DNA of 64,000 nucleotides from an uncultured Pseudomonadota bacterium (GCA_913057905.1 CAJXPB010000001.1:62001-126000); one strand, 5' to 3'. Shown: positions 17,176-25,515, counted from the stretch's first letter. Notes: generated from the sequence alone by a model not told the origin. Numbers and translations are program-made.

Positions 17176-18630
17176 CTATTCGCGCCGGACCATCATCGCG
17201 AGACCCAGCAAGCCCAGAAGCGCGAACGGCATGGTGGGCCCCTGCCCCGAGGTCGAGCAGCCGGAACCGGAGGATGGTACACCGTCGCCGTTGCCGGCAT
17301 CTGTTCCGATTCCCGTATCGCCGCTGGGATCGCCCTCGCAGACCGTATCTCCGCCGCCCGCGGCGCTCGGGTCGATGGAGAACACAAAGGCCTGGCCCGC
17401 CTGCGTGATAACCTCTCCGTCTTCGGGTTGAGCGACGAAATCGGGATCCCCGACAACCACTCGTTCGCCGTCCCTCGCGAGCGTCGTTCCGAAATTGTTG
17501 GCGGATTCGTTGAAGAATTTGTCGGCGTGGACCCAGCTACCGCCCTGTGGAGTATATGCGTAGACGGCGCCATCGTCGCCTGCTCGTGCCATCGGGGGCC
17601 GCACCTCGGCACCCGAGGCGCCCACCAACACCAGATCCTGTCGCAACGCGACCGATCTGCCGAATTGGTCGTCCTCGGACCCGTCGCATGCGCTCAGTTG
17701 TTGGGTCAGGTTCCACGTACCGCCGGATTGTTCGAACACATAGGCCGCCCCGGGGCGCGCCGGTGAAAACGCGGACGGACTTCGGGCGCCCACCAGAGCC
17801 ATCGAGCCGTCGAGCGATACGTCACTGCCGAAATGGGCATACTCCTTCGGTTCCGGTGATGTCAGCTTGTGCTGTTGGGACCAGGTACCGCCGGATTTCT
17901 GAAAGGTGTACGCTGCCCCGGCGCCGTCTACGCTGGAGTCCAGCGCCGGAGCCCCGATGACGGCGAGGTCACCGTCCAAGGAGATGGAGTCGCCGAATTG
18001 GGCTTCAGCAGAAGCGTCAGAAGCCGACAGTCGCTGCGCCTGGCTCCATGTCCCGCCGCTTCGAGTGAAAACGTAGACAAATCCGGCGATGGAGTTGTCG
18101 CCTCGTTGAAGAGGGGCACCGAGGAGTGCTGTATCACCTTCGAGCGCGACTTCCAGACCGTAGGCTGGCTCCGGCGAGATGTCGGGCTCGTCGATGTTCA
18201 ATATCTGCTGGCGGCTCCATGTGCCGCCGCTGCGGTTGAACACGTGCACCGAGCTTGCTCCCCCGATCGATGATTGTCCCAGCAAAAGGGTGTCTCCGTC
18301 GATCGCGACGCTTCTGCCAAATTGCGCGTCGCGTTCGGGGTCGGGGCTGGTCAATTCCTGCTGTCGGGTCCAGGTGGAGCCATCGTAGTTGTAGACGAAA
18401 ACACTGCCGGCGCGAGTATTCCCATCGACATCGCGTCCAGGCGAACCGACGACTGCTGTATCGCCTTGCACCGCCACGGCCTGACCCAAAAACGCCCGCG
18501 ATTCCGGTTGTGGAGGAGAAAGCTGCCCCTGTTGCTCGGCCCCGATGCCGGCGAATGCCGTGCCGACGCCGAGGAAGGTCATCGAACAGACTACTGCCAT
18601 ACAGATCGCAAACCTACGTCGCATCATCAT
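17176..18630 (-). CDS. FG-GAP repeat surface protein with MYXO-CTERM-like tail
   Basis: A 484 aa secreted protein. After a Sec signal peptide (F-L-G-V-G-T-A-F-A) come about seven FG-GAP_2-type beta-propeller repeats with the recurring pattern F-G-x-S-V-A-x-D-G-D-x-A-x-[L/V]-G-A ... G-S/A-V-Y-V-F ... G-G-T-W-x-x-x-Q-x-L, plus one blade beginning A-F-L-G-Q-A-V-A-V. A low-complexity G/D/S region leads to G-C-S-T-S-G, a hydrophobic segment (A-L-L-G-L-L-G-L-A-M-M) and terminal R-R-E. This matches the Cys / transmembrane / Arg architecture of MYXO-CTERM sorting signals of Myxococcota, implying cleavage and surface attachment. Three consecutive ATG codons (18630, 18627, 18624) could start it; GGTGG lies just upstream. 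Confidence 0.8.
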   Translation of the reverse strand: MMMRRRFAICMAVVCSMTFLGVGTAFAGIGAEQQGQLSPPQPESRAFLGQAVAVQGDTAVVGSPGRDVDGNTRAGSVFVYNYDGSTWTRQQELTSPDPERDAQFGRSVAIDGDTLLLGQSSIGGASSVHVFNRSGGTWSRQQILNIDEPDISPEPAYGLEVALEGDTALLGAPLQRGDNSIAGFVYVFTRSGGTWSQAQRLSASDASAEAQFGDSISLDGDLAVIGAPALDSSVDGAGAAYTFQKSGGTWSQQHKLTSPEPKEYAHFGSDVSLDGSMALVGARSPSAFSPARPGAAYVFEQSGGTWNLTQQLSACDGSEDDQFGRSVALRQDLVLVGASGAEVRPPMARAGDDGAVYAYTPQGGSWVHADKFFNESANNFGTTLARDGERVVVGDPDFVAQPEDGEVITQAGQAFVFSIDPSAAGGGDTVCEGDPSGDTGIGTDAGNGDGVPSSGSGCSTSGQGPTMPFALLGLLGLAMMVRRE

Positions 18631-18836
18631 CAAGCCACCGTCAGTCGAATCCAAAACACTGATTTTTGAAGTGGTTATAATCGTAACAATAGATGGACGT
18701 GGTTCGAAACCGACTGTTCGCGCCCAGGATCGAGCTCTCCAAAGCCCGCTTGACGACAACTGAACATTTGTTTATGTTTGGCCTGCTGTGCAAAGTTGGC
18801 TTTCCGAGCTTGAGCAGGCTCTCAATGGGGAGATTC

Positions 18837-19985
18837 ATGTCTACGAAAGACTTCTACGAGGAGCAGGACACAGCGTCTGAGGTGAAGACGCAAATCGTCT
18901 GTGAGTACTTCAAGGCTTGGTCTCAAGTCATCTTATCGGTTCAAGACGATCGGCAAGAGGTGGGCAACCGAGTGGGTTACGTCGACCTCTTCGCCGGAAA
19001 GGGCAAGTATGACGATGGTACTCCATCGACTCCGATTCGGATTGCACAGATGGCGATTAAGGACACACGACTTTCGAAAAGGCTTCAGATCGTCCTCAAC
19101 GAGTCTGACTCCGAGCGTGCGGGTGCACTTGAAGCCAATATCTTCGGACTCAAAGGCATCAACCTGCTTGAGCATGAACCGGTTGTGCTCAATGAGGAAG
19201 TGGACGCACGCGCTCCGTCACGATTCTCTGATTTGGATGTCGGTCCGTCGTTGGTGTTCCTCGATCCTTGGGGGTACGCAGGCCTCTCGATGGAACTCTT
19301 CGACACCTTCCTCCGAAATTGGGGAACGGATCTGATCTTCTTTTTCAATTACAACCGAATTAATGCTGCTGTCAGCAATCGCGAGGTTGCAAATCATATG
19401 AACCGCCTTTTTGGCGGAGCAGATCGTGCCGATGACCTTCGAGGTAATCTCGAACCGGCAGGTCCTTCCGAGAGACGTTCCCTGGTGGTTCGAGCGATGG
19501 AACACGCACTGAAGTCCCGGAGCGCACAGTGGATACTGAATTTCACGTTTCAATCGGCTGAGGCAGACCGGGTGTCTCACGATCTCTTTTTCGCGACGAA
19601 GAGTTTCAAAGGCTATTCCATCATGAACGACATCCTGAGCAACAAGACATCTGGTGACGCGGATGAGCCTGCGCTGTTCGACGAAACGCGCGAGGTTCAG
19701 ACGAGTCTTCGTCTTGCGCACGAACCGATTGAGCAATTGGGCGATGCTCTTGTTTCGCGCTTTGCAGGCCTGACGCTTACTCGAGATGAGATTGTCCGGA
19801 CTCATCAGGCCGAATCGGGAACCTCGAACGCGTTCGCCGAAAAGCACTACAACCAAGCTCTCAGGAATCTCGAATCGGAAGGTCAGATACGTGCCTCTTC
19901 GACTAAGGGCCGGAGGCAGGCAGGGACATTCCCGAATCACGTGCAGATTACGTTCCCCGAGTCCGAGGAAAAGACTGATGAGTGA
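18837..19985 (+). CDS. tcmP: Three-Cys-motif partner protein TcmP
   Basis: About 382 aa, resembling the TcmP family that is encoded next to three-Cys-motif (DUF5131, phage Gp37/Gp68-like) proteins, as here. Visible features are F-Y-E-E ... S-E-V-K-T-x-I-V at the N-terminus and V-D-L-F-A-G-K-G (residues 49-56), which looks like a class I methyltransferase SAM loop. L-V-F-L-D-P-W-G (about 139-146) sits at the position of the catalytic D/N-P-P-Y motif. The C-terminus resembles a winged helix (N-Q-A-L-R-N-L-E-S-E-G-Q-I). Start chosen at ATG 18837 after GGGGAG; upstream in-frame starts reach into the divergent FG-GAP promoter region. Its stop overlaps the next gene's start by 8 bp (ATGAGTGA), indicating translational coupling. 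Biological role unsettled; an RNA or DNA modification or defence function is speculative. Confidence 0.75.
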   Translation: MSTKDFYEEQDTASEVKTQIVCEYFKAWSQVILSVQDDRQEVGNRVGYVDLFAGKGKYDDGTPSTPIRIAQMAIKDTRLSKRLQIVLNESDSERAGALEANIFGLKGINLLEHEPVVLNEEVDARAPSRFSDLDVGPSLVFLDPWGYAGLSMELFDTFLRNWGTDLIFFFNYNRINAAVSNREVANHMNRLFGGADRADDLRGNLEPAGPSERRSLVVRAMEHALKSRSAQWILNFTFQSAEADRVSHDLFFATKSFKGYSIMNDILSNKTSGDADEPALFDETREVQTSLRLAHEPIEQLGDALVSRFAGLTLTRDEIVRTHQAESGTSNAFAEKHYNQALRNLESEGQIRASSTKGRRQAGTFPNHVQITFPESEEKTDE

Positions 19986-20799
19986 AGAGACCGGGATCGA
20001 ATGGACAGACAAGACCTGGAATCCCTCGACTGGTTGCTCAAAAGTCTCGGAGGGCTGCAAGTTCTGCTACGCCGAGACGATGGCCGAGCGATTGAATGCC
20101 ATGGGAAACCAGCGTTACGAGAAGGGGTTCGAGTTCAACCTACACTGGGACAAGATCGACGAGCCGCGCAGTTGGAGGAAGCCGCGACGGGTCTTTGTGA
20201 ACTCGATGAGCGACCTCTTCCACCCTAGTTCTCCGGTGGAATTCCTGCGCAAGGTCTTCAAGGTGATGCTCGATACCGAGCGTCATAGGTTTCAAGTGCT
20301 CACCAAACGTCCTGGCCGAATGGCGACGACGTTGAAGGCGTTTGCCCAAGAGGGCTGGTACGAGGCGAGTAGCCACATCTGGCTTGGGACCTCTGTGGAG
20401 TCAGGCCGCGTAGTCGAACGAATCGATGCGCTACGAGAGGTCCCCGCTGCGATTCGCTTTTTGAGTTGTGAGCCGCTCATCGGGCCGATTCCTGACCTGG
20501 ATCTTGAGGGTATTCACTGGGTCATCGTAGGCGGGGAATCCGGCAATCACCTATGGACCGAAAGTACGCGGGACCGTCGGGCACTCGTTGAATACGTGGA
20601 CGGGCAGTGGCGGCCTCGGGATGACAGGCGAGAGTGGGTCCGCGATATTCAGAACCGCTGCCAAGCCGAGGACGTGCCGTTTTTCTTCAAACAATGGGGT
20701 GGTCCTACTTCAAAGGCCGCCGGCCGCGAGCTTCTTGGAACGCATTGGAGCGAGTTTCCAAACGTTTCGGGCGAATTCGAGCAGCCGGCCGCCCATTGA
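19978..20799 (+). CDS. DUF5131 / Gp37-Gp68-like three-Cys-motif protein
   Basis: A 273 aa protein of the family also found in phages. The N-terminal signature is I-E-W-T-D-x-T-W-N-P-x-x-G-C20-x(6)-C27-x(2)-C30-Y, a three-cysteine cluster motif likely binding a metal or an Fe-S cluster, as in radical-SAM-related proteins. Further family blocks are V-F-V-N-S-M-S-D-L-F, F-Q-V-L-T-K-R-P-G-R, W-L-G-T-S-V-E, R-F-L-S-C-E-P-L-I-G, W-V-I-V-G-G-E-S-G and F-F-F-K-Q-W-G. It overlaps tcmP, so the two form a unit. The enzymatic reaction is not established to my knowledge. Confidence 0.8.
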   Translation: MSEETGIEWTDKTWNPSTGCSKVSEGCKFCYAETMAERLNAMGNQRYEKGFEFNLHWDKIDEPRSWRKPRRVFVNSMSDLFHPSSPVEFLRKVFKVMLDTERHRFQVLTKRPGRMATTLKAFAQEGWYEASSHIWLGTSVESGRVVERIDALREVPAAIRFLSCEPLIGPIPDLDLEGIHWVIVGGESGNHLWTESTRDRRALVEYVDGQWRPRDDRREWVRDIQNRCQAEDVPFFFKQWGGPTSKAAGRELLGTHWSEFPNVSGEFEQPAAH

Positions 20800-20926
20800 G
20801 TCACCGTGTCCATCCCGCCGCTGAAATGTTTGTAGCAAACGAAACTATTGATGCGTTTTGCTCAATGTCATTTTAGACTTTGAGTGCCGGCAACACGAAA
20901 GATAATGTGACCTACCGAATGACACT

Positions 20927-21385
20927 ATGAGCCGAAATTTCGAGGAAATCCTAGAGCGACTTGAGGGACGCGACGCCGACGAATTGCGAGATCTACTGGT
21001 CTGGCTGGCAAGACGGAATAGTGATGCGTGCCGGCAAATCCGGTTGCGAACTCTCGATGACGCAGACAAACCAGACGTCGATCTCGAGGAGTTTCGTGGG
21101 AGAGCCAAATCCATTTTCGAAACCGTCCGTGGGGCGTTTGGCAAACCAAGCTCCCGTGGCGACTTTGCCCATGAACAAGACTTCCGGTCACTGGTCGATG
21201 TCGTGCGGGACTACGATGAATGCGGATTTCACTCGGCCGCTTGCGACATGGCAGAAATCCTTCTGAACGTATTAGATAACAATCAAAATATGTTGAACCC
21301 TCATCGGGGTTGGACCACGGACGTCAAACGCAAATTGCGGGAGATCATTCAGCAATCGAATCAAGAAACGGCCGACCTATCGTGA
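20927..21385 (+). CDS. Small protein related to the N-terminal region of the SWIM protein at 24054
   Basis: 152 aa, hydrophilic, helical and acidic, with no signal peptide. By eye, its E-L-R-D-L-L-V-W-L-A-R-R-N-S-D, F-R-S-L-V-D-V-V-R-D-Y and A-A-C-D-M-A-E-I-L-L-N-V-L segments line up in order and spacing with R-L-A-E-L-L-V-T-Y-A-E-R-H-P-D, L-E-D-L-R-R-T-A-R-T-Y and N-A-A-N-I-L-S-P-I-A-K-C-L in the SWIM zinc-finger protein 2.7 kb away. It may be a stand-alone version of that domain. No good ribosome site precedes ATG 20927. It is coupled to the next gene by a GTGA overlap. Confidence 0.55.
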   Translation: MSRNFEEILERLEGRDADELRDLLVWLARRNSDACRQIRLRTLDDADKPDVDLEEFRGRAKSIFETVRGAFGKPSSRGDFAHEQDFRSLVDVVRDYDECGFHSAACDMAEILLNVLDNNQNMLNPHRGWTTDVKRKLREIIQQSNQETADLS

Positions 21386-22290
21386 CCGAACCAATGTCCC
21401 ATCCTGAAAGCGAAAACCAGGAAATCGACCGGATGCTGACCCGCCTCTTTGAGCACGACAGCGGCGAGGGTCACCGGCTCAACCCGCTCCCTGATGATCT
21501 GCGGCAAGCGATTGTTGAAGCGGGGCCTGCAATGACTGAACCGCTGATCTCGATAGTGACGGACGAATATCTGGCGTCGGAGGAAGCGCCGGGAGACGGG
21601 TGGCTGCCCATCCACGCCGCGAAACTCTTGGCGGAACGAGGCTACCAAGAGGCTATCGAGCCGATGCTCGACTTGCTGTCCGATTGCCACTGGGACGAGT
21701 ACTTGTACTCCGGCCTGATAACTGCCCTGTCGGCCTTCGGCAAACCCGCCGCCGGGCCTGCACTGGCCCGACTCGATCCGCCGCCCGACAACGAAATCCA
21801 GGAGGCTTTCTACGGTGCCTTACGTGAGATCTTGGCGAGATCCGGGGTGCAGGAAGATCGCATCTACAAGGTTCTAATGGACGCGTTCGATGATGATCCG
21901 GAGTATGCGGCCGGATATCCGTCCATGTACGGTGACCCTCGAGCGATCGAGCCCATGTCCGACAGGCTTGATGGGGTCAGTGTCGACGCCGGGGATACCT
22001 CGCTACTGAGCAACCAAATCGTCATCGAGTTGGCTGATTCAATCGAAGTGCTCGGTGGCACATTGACCCAGGAGCAGAGACAGAAACTCAAACAGGTCCG
22101 GCAATCAAGAGAACGGGCCCGGCGACAATCTCAGAGCCTCTTTGATCAGTCGAGAGAAACTGACGCCAGACATGGCGACGAAAAGACGTACCGAAAGTCC
22201 GCCCGCGAGGAACTCGGCCGCAACGACCCCTGCTGGTGCGGCTCGGGTAGAAAGTACAAGAAGTGCCACCTGCGGGAGGATCAGAAGTGA
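21382..22290 (+). CDS. HEAT-like protein with C-terminal SEC-C motif
   Basis: About 302 aa. The body contains alpha-helical pairs resembling HEAT repeats (L-L-A-E-R-G-Y-Q-E-A-I-E-P-M-L-D-L-L; I-T-A-L-S-A-F-G-K-P-A-A-G-P-A-L). The last 20 residues form a canonical SEC-C zinc-binding motif, G-R-N-D-P-C-W-C-G-S-G-R-K-Y-K-K-C-H, as on the SecA tail and many accessory proteins. The GTG start at 21382 overlaps the stop of the previous gene (GTGA); ATG 21394 is an alternative. It faces the convergent SWIM gene 9 bp away. Confidence 0.7.
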   Translation: MTEPMSHPESENQEIDRMLTRLFEHDSGEGHRLNPLPDDLRQAIVEAGPAMTEPLISIVTDEYLASEEAPGDGWLPIHAAKLLAERGYQEAIEPMLDLLSDCHWDEYLYSGLITALSAFGKPAAGPALARLDPPPDNEIQEAFYGALREILARSGVQEDRIYKVLMDAFDDDPEYAAGYPSMYGDPRAIEPMSDRLDGVSVDAGDTSLLSNQIVIELADSIEVLGGTLTQEQRQKLKQVRQSRERARRQSQSLFDQSRETDARHGDEKTYRKSAREELGRNDPCWCGSGRKYKKCHLREDQK

Positions 22291-22299
22291 GGCACGGCT

Positions 22300-24054
22300 T
22301 CACTCGTCGCTCAACTTCGCCTTGCGCATCTCGTCCTTGAAGGCTGGCAAGTTGTTGAATTCCTCGAGAAATTCGTCGCGGTCCCGTTGCCACTCATCTA
22401 CGCGTTCGAACGACTCATAGATGTTCCGCATTTCCCCGATGTATTGGCATGCTTCATGATAGTTGGAACGTCCACGCTGACGGATGAGTGACTCGGCGGC
22501 TCGGTTGAACAGCTCGAGAGCAATGTCGGGATGGTTTTCGGCGATGGCCTCCGCGAATTTGGTCGAATCAAGATGGAGGCGAGAAATGTCGGTGGACCTC
22601 CAGATGGCAACAGCCGCCTCCGGATCATCGTCTTCGATGTAGTACCAGACCAACTCTGCGGGCGCTTTCTCAGTGAGCGTGTTCAGAAGATCGGTCTCTA
22701 GCGTCTCCCACCGATCGAGCCTGCGGGCGAGACGCTCGATTTCACGGAGCCTCTTGCGATTTGGACGTTCCTCAAAATTCTCCAGCGCCTGGGGCAGTGC
22801 ATCTTCCCAACGTCCGCGCTCGTCATAGAACTCGACCAACTTCTCCCGAGCGCGACTCGCTTTCCGGTTTCCGCCTTCGTCTTCGACTCGCAAGAGGATC
22901 TCTTCGGCGATGTCGTCGCATCCGTGCTCGAGAAAATCGTCGACAAGTCTTAACTGCTCGGACACTGACAAATCTTCCGTTGAATTGGCGGCCCTGTCGA
23001 ATTGGCCGCGCTCAAGAAGCTTTCGAAGCCACCAGGTCTCCAGGGCTGCCTGGTCGACGATGTCGAGCATCTCATCTTCGGAAAGCGCATCGCCCTCTAA
23101 ATCGATCACTAACCGTCCGAGTCGTTGGCGATGCCAGTCGCTGGCGTACTCGCTTTCTTCGCTTCGGGGGCCCTTTTCGTCCAGTGCCTGACGCGCCCAG
23201 TCGACCAGTGTTTGCCGCTCCCATTCCTCGGCGGAATCAGAGAACGCACGATGGAACGATGTGCCGTGCAACACACCGCCGTATTCGCTGTTCCAGAGCC
23301 AGAGCTCCCACAGGTCTCGAAGAATCGTCGAGCGTACCGAGGGATCCTCGGCCACCTGAAACGCACCGATCAACTCTGAGGCTGCGCGGTCGATGTTATT
23401 CGTGACGCCCCCGTGGCTGTCATCGAACATGTGGTAGCGCTCGACCAGGCACTTCGCGATGGGTGACAGGATATTTGCCGCATTCTGCGCCGCACCGGCG
23501 TCGATGTATGTGCGGGCCGTCCGGCGAAGATCCTCCAGGTCCTCAAAGCTTGCGGGATTTCTGTAAGACTGAGATTCGGCCTCTCGAATCACCGTCTGCT
23601 CGACCCGTCGGCGCATTTCGGCCCGGTCGACGGAACCCATCTCTCCCATCTCTGCCGCGAGCTGCGCCTCGAGCCACGACTCAAAATCGGGATGCCGTTC
23701 TGCGTAGGTGACTAACAATTCTGCTAGCCGATCGCGCCCCAATCCGGAAACCCTTTGTTCGAGCGGCGATTTCACCGGGACGTCACCAGAGCTGCGAACG
23801 AACTCGTAGAGAACAGCAATTACATGTTTGCACCCGCCTCCAATCGGACAACTGCACCGGGAGTCTGCGAAGGTCTCTTCCCGGACGGTCACGCGCACCG
23901 AGTACGGTTGGGGCCGCGAGCCGTCACATTGTGCGCGCAGTTCATCGTCGACTTGGCGCAGATCGGAGACGCGGCCTTGTTGTTGGTATCGCTCTCCACG
24001 CTGAGCGTAGGTGGAGTTGAACCACTGCTGAATGTCAGACTCGGAAAATTCCAT
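22300..24054 (-). CDS. SWIM zinc-finger protein with tetratricopeptide-like helices
   Basis: About 584 aa, cytoplasmic. The SWIM motif C67-x-C69-x(5)-C75-x-H77 (S-R-C-S-C-P-I-G-G-G-C-K-H-V) lies in a typical context. The remainder is helical with repeat-like stretches (L-V-E-F-Y-D-E-R-G-R-W-E-D-A-L-P-Q-A). The start is ATG 24054 (M-E-F-S-E-S-D-I); longer frames upstream read through repeat A1. SWIM domains bind DNA or protein and are common in bacterial accessory proteins; the partner is not visible. It converges with the SEC-C gene; related SWIM plus SEC-C proteins often co-occur, but a joint function is inference. Confidence 0.75.
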   Translation of the reverse strand: MEFSESDIQQWFNSTYAQRGERYQQQGRVSDLRQVDDELRAQCDGSRPQPYSVRVTVREETFADSRCSCPIGGGCKHVIAVLYEFVRSSGDVPVKSPLEQRVSGLGRDRLAELLVTYAERHPDFESWLEAQLAAEMGEMGSVDRAEMRRRVEQTVIREAESQSYRNPASFEDLEDLRRTARTYIDAGAAQNAANILSPIAKCLVERYHMFDDSHGGVTNNIDRAASELIGAFQVAEDPSVRSTILRDLWELWLWNSEYGGVLHGTSFHRAFSDSAEEWERQTLVDWARQALDEKGPRSEESEYASDWHRQRLGRLVIDLEGDALSEDEMLDIVDQAALETWWLRKLLERGQFDRAANSTEDLSVSEQLRLVDDFLEHGCDDIAEEILLRVEDEGGNRKASRAREKLVEFYDERGRWEDALPQALENFEERPNRKRLREIERLARRLDRWETLETDLLNTLTEKAPAELVWYYIEDDDPEAAVAIWRSTDISRLHLDSTKFAEAIAENHPDIALELFNRAAESLIRQRGRSNYHEACQYIGEMRNIYESFERVDEWQRDRDEFLEEFNNLPAFKDEMRKAKLSDE

Positions 24055-24095
24055 CACACGGATTGGTCGGAATGAGACGCTCAATGCGCTCCCCA

Positions 24096-24126
24096 AATAT
24101 CCGACCTGGCGGTCTGGGCGGCAACG
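24096..24126 (+). repeat. Direct repeat A1
   Basis: 31 bp from AATATCCGACCTGG; matches 24693-24723 at 28 of 31 positions. A second 15 bp identity, CCAATTTGCGGCGGC, is at 24228-24242 and again at 24742-24756. Together they bracket the decayed nucleotidyltransferase pair. Confidence 0.6.
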
Positions 24127-24258
24127 CGGATGTTCACAGGTACTTCTCCTCGAGACGCTCACCGTAGTCCTCCGCAGTGAGCGCTCGTCACACTCGAGTG
24201 AACAGGAAGTTCGACGACCCCAGACCACCAATTTGCGGCGGCACGTCGCACCCGCAGG

Positions 24259-24480
24259 TCACTCGAGCTGTTCGAGATCTGCGAGATCTTGATGACGCCC
24301 GGAAAGCGCATCCAACAACCGGTTCGCGTTTTCTACAGTCGATTGAATCCAGACGTCCAGGTCTTTCGTGTAGCGGGGATGGCCATGATAGGCGACGGCG
24401 TATCCGCCCACGATGAAGAATCGGACATCACGAGAGTTGGCGCACGCGACAAATTCTCTGAAGTCGGGGGAGATCTTCAT
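24259..24480 (-). pseudogene. Nucleotidyltransferase (antitoxin-like) with internal deletion
   Basis: 73 codons. The N-terminus is a clear nucleotidyltransferase-fold start: F-F-I-V-G-G-Y-A-V-A-Y-H-G-H-P-R-Y-T-K-D-L-D-V-W-I, with the G-G and D-x-D catalytic motifs. After L-L-D-A-L it jumps directly to S-G-R-H-Q-D-L-A-D-L-E-Q-L, which I recognise as the usual last residues of this family (K-R-A-x-G-R-x-Q-D-L-A-D-L-E). About 70-80 middle residues are therefore missing in frame, presumably inactivating it. Start taken at ATG 24480 (M-K-I-S-P-D-F-R-E-F). Confidence 0.65.
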
Positions 24481-24640
24481 CGTCCGTCTCCTCGGGCCAT
24501 TCATGATACTCTCGGCGGAGCTCCTCCACAGTTGACAGCCGTTCTAATGGGGAACGGGAACGCCAGTACTCGGCGTCGCTCGGCTGGTCATCCAGCTTCG
24601 TAACGCTCACCGCTTGGCGGTCGATCTTGTCTCGGTCCAT
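24428..24640 (-). CDS. Small partner protein of the nucleotidyltransferase
   Basis: 70 aa, resembling the short proteins typically encoded just before this nucleotidyltransferase family: V-T-K-L-D-D-Q-P-S-D-A-E-Y-W-R-S-R-S-P-L-E-R-L, E-E-L-R-R-E-Y-H and P-R-L-Q-R-I-C-R-V. Its 3' end overlaps the nucleotidyltransferase by 53 bp in another frame. The pair resembles a toxin-antitoxin-like module, but the second gene is damaged. Confidence 0.6.
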   Translation of the reverse strand: MDRDKIDRQAVSVTKLDDQPSDAEYWRSRSPLERLSTVEELRREYHEWPEETDDEDLPRLQRICRVRQLS

Positions 24641-24819
24641 GGCGATTGCGGGGAAAATGAGGGCGGGGAACCGTGGGCGCTCGACTTACCAGAATATACG
24701 ACCTGGCGGGCTGGGCGGCAATGTCGATTGGGAATCAGGATCCAATTTGCGGCGGCCTGACCGCCCTGCTAGCCTCCAAGATCGAACCACTTGGTAAACC
24801 GCAATTCGATGAGGGCCTG
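24641..24819. other. Intergenic region holding repeats B1/B2
   Basis: Contains the 31 bp repeat 24693-24723 and the 15 bp repeat 24742-24756. Otherwise nothing recognisable before the dioxygenase ribosome site. Confidence 0.5.
24693..24723 (+). repeat. Direct repeat B1
   Basis: Matches A1 (24096-24126) at 28 of 31 positions, same orientation. Confidence 0.6.
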
Positions 24820-25515
24820 ATGAGCGACACATCCTCCAGACGCGTCTTTCTCCGTTGGCTCGGGTTGGGAGCCGGCTCCGCGGCCGTGGCAGGCCTTGCG
24901 AGCGGCTGCGCCGACCAGGGGCCAGGGGCCTCCGACACCGGCGTGGACGAAGATGTCGGCTCGCAAGATTCGGGCACAGACGGCGGAGGCGGAGACGGTG
25001 GCCAATGCGAGGAGACCGCCTCGGACGTCGAAGGCCCGTTCCACGAGGAGGATGCGCCCCAGCGCACCAAACTCGCCCCGGACGACGAACCTGGCACGCG
25101 AATCGTCATCGAAGGCACGGTCTACGAATCCGACTGCGAAACCCCCGTCGAAGGCGCCCTGCTCGATGTGTGGCACGCCAACGACGACGGCGACTACTAC
25201 GACGCCTCCGACGACTACCGCCTTCGCGGCCAGCTCCAGAGCGATGCGCAAGGTTCCTACGAGATCCAGACCATCCGCCCCGGCCGATACCCTGACGCCG
25301 GCGGCCTGCGCCCCCGGCACGTCCACTTCATCGTTTCGTCGCCGCCCCACGGCGCCCTGACGACCCAGATGTACTTTGCCGGGGATCCTCGGCTCGAGGA
25401 CGACTCCTGCGGCATCTGCAGCTCGGACGAGGCGTCGCTCATCGTCGACTTTCAGTCCGAAACTCGAGACGGCTCCGAGGTCTTGGTCGGGCAGTTCGAT
25501 ATCGTGCTTGGGTAG
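24820..25515 (+). CDS. Tat-exported intradiol ring-cleavage dioxygenase lipoprotein
   Basis: 231 aa. The N-terminus carries a twin-arginine signal (S-S-R7-R8-V-F-L-R-W) ending in lipobox L-A-S-G-C30, so it is folded with cofactor before export and then lipid-anchored. After a G/D-rich linker comes an intradiol dioxygenase fold: G-T-V-Y-E-S-D-C ... G-A-L-L-D-V-W-H-A-N, then G-D-Y-Y-D, R-L-R-G, and the iron-ligand region R-Y-P-D-A-G-G-L-R-P-R-H-V-H-F (Tyr plus two His). M-Y-F-A-G-D-P is also typical. Related enzymes cleave catechols with Fe(III); the substrate of exported versions is unknown. ATG 24820 follows GAGGG. The gene ends directly at the promoter of 25580. Confidence 0.85.
   Translation: MSDTSSRRVFLRWLGLGAGSAAVAGLASGCADQGPGASDTGVDEDVGSQDSGTDGGGGDGGQCEETASDVEGPFHEEDAPQRTKLAPDDEPGTRIVIEGTVYESDCETPVEGALLDVWHANDDGDYYDASDDYRLRGQLQSDAQGSYEIQTIRPGRYPDAGGLRPRHVHFIVSSPPHGALTTQMYFAGDPRLEDDSCGICSSDEASLIVDFQSETRDGSEVLVGQFDIVLG

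Noticed and set aside
18693..18725. tRNA-like T-loop (GGTTCGAAACC)
   Set aside because: No acceptor, D or anticodon stems can be built around it on either strand.
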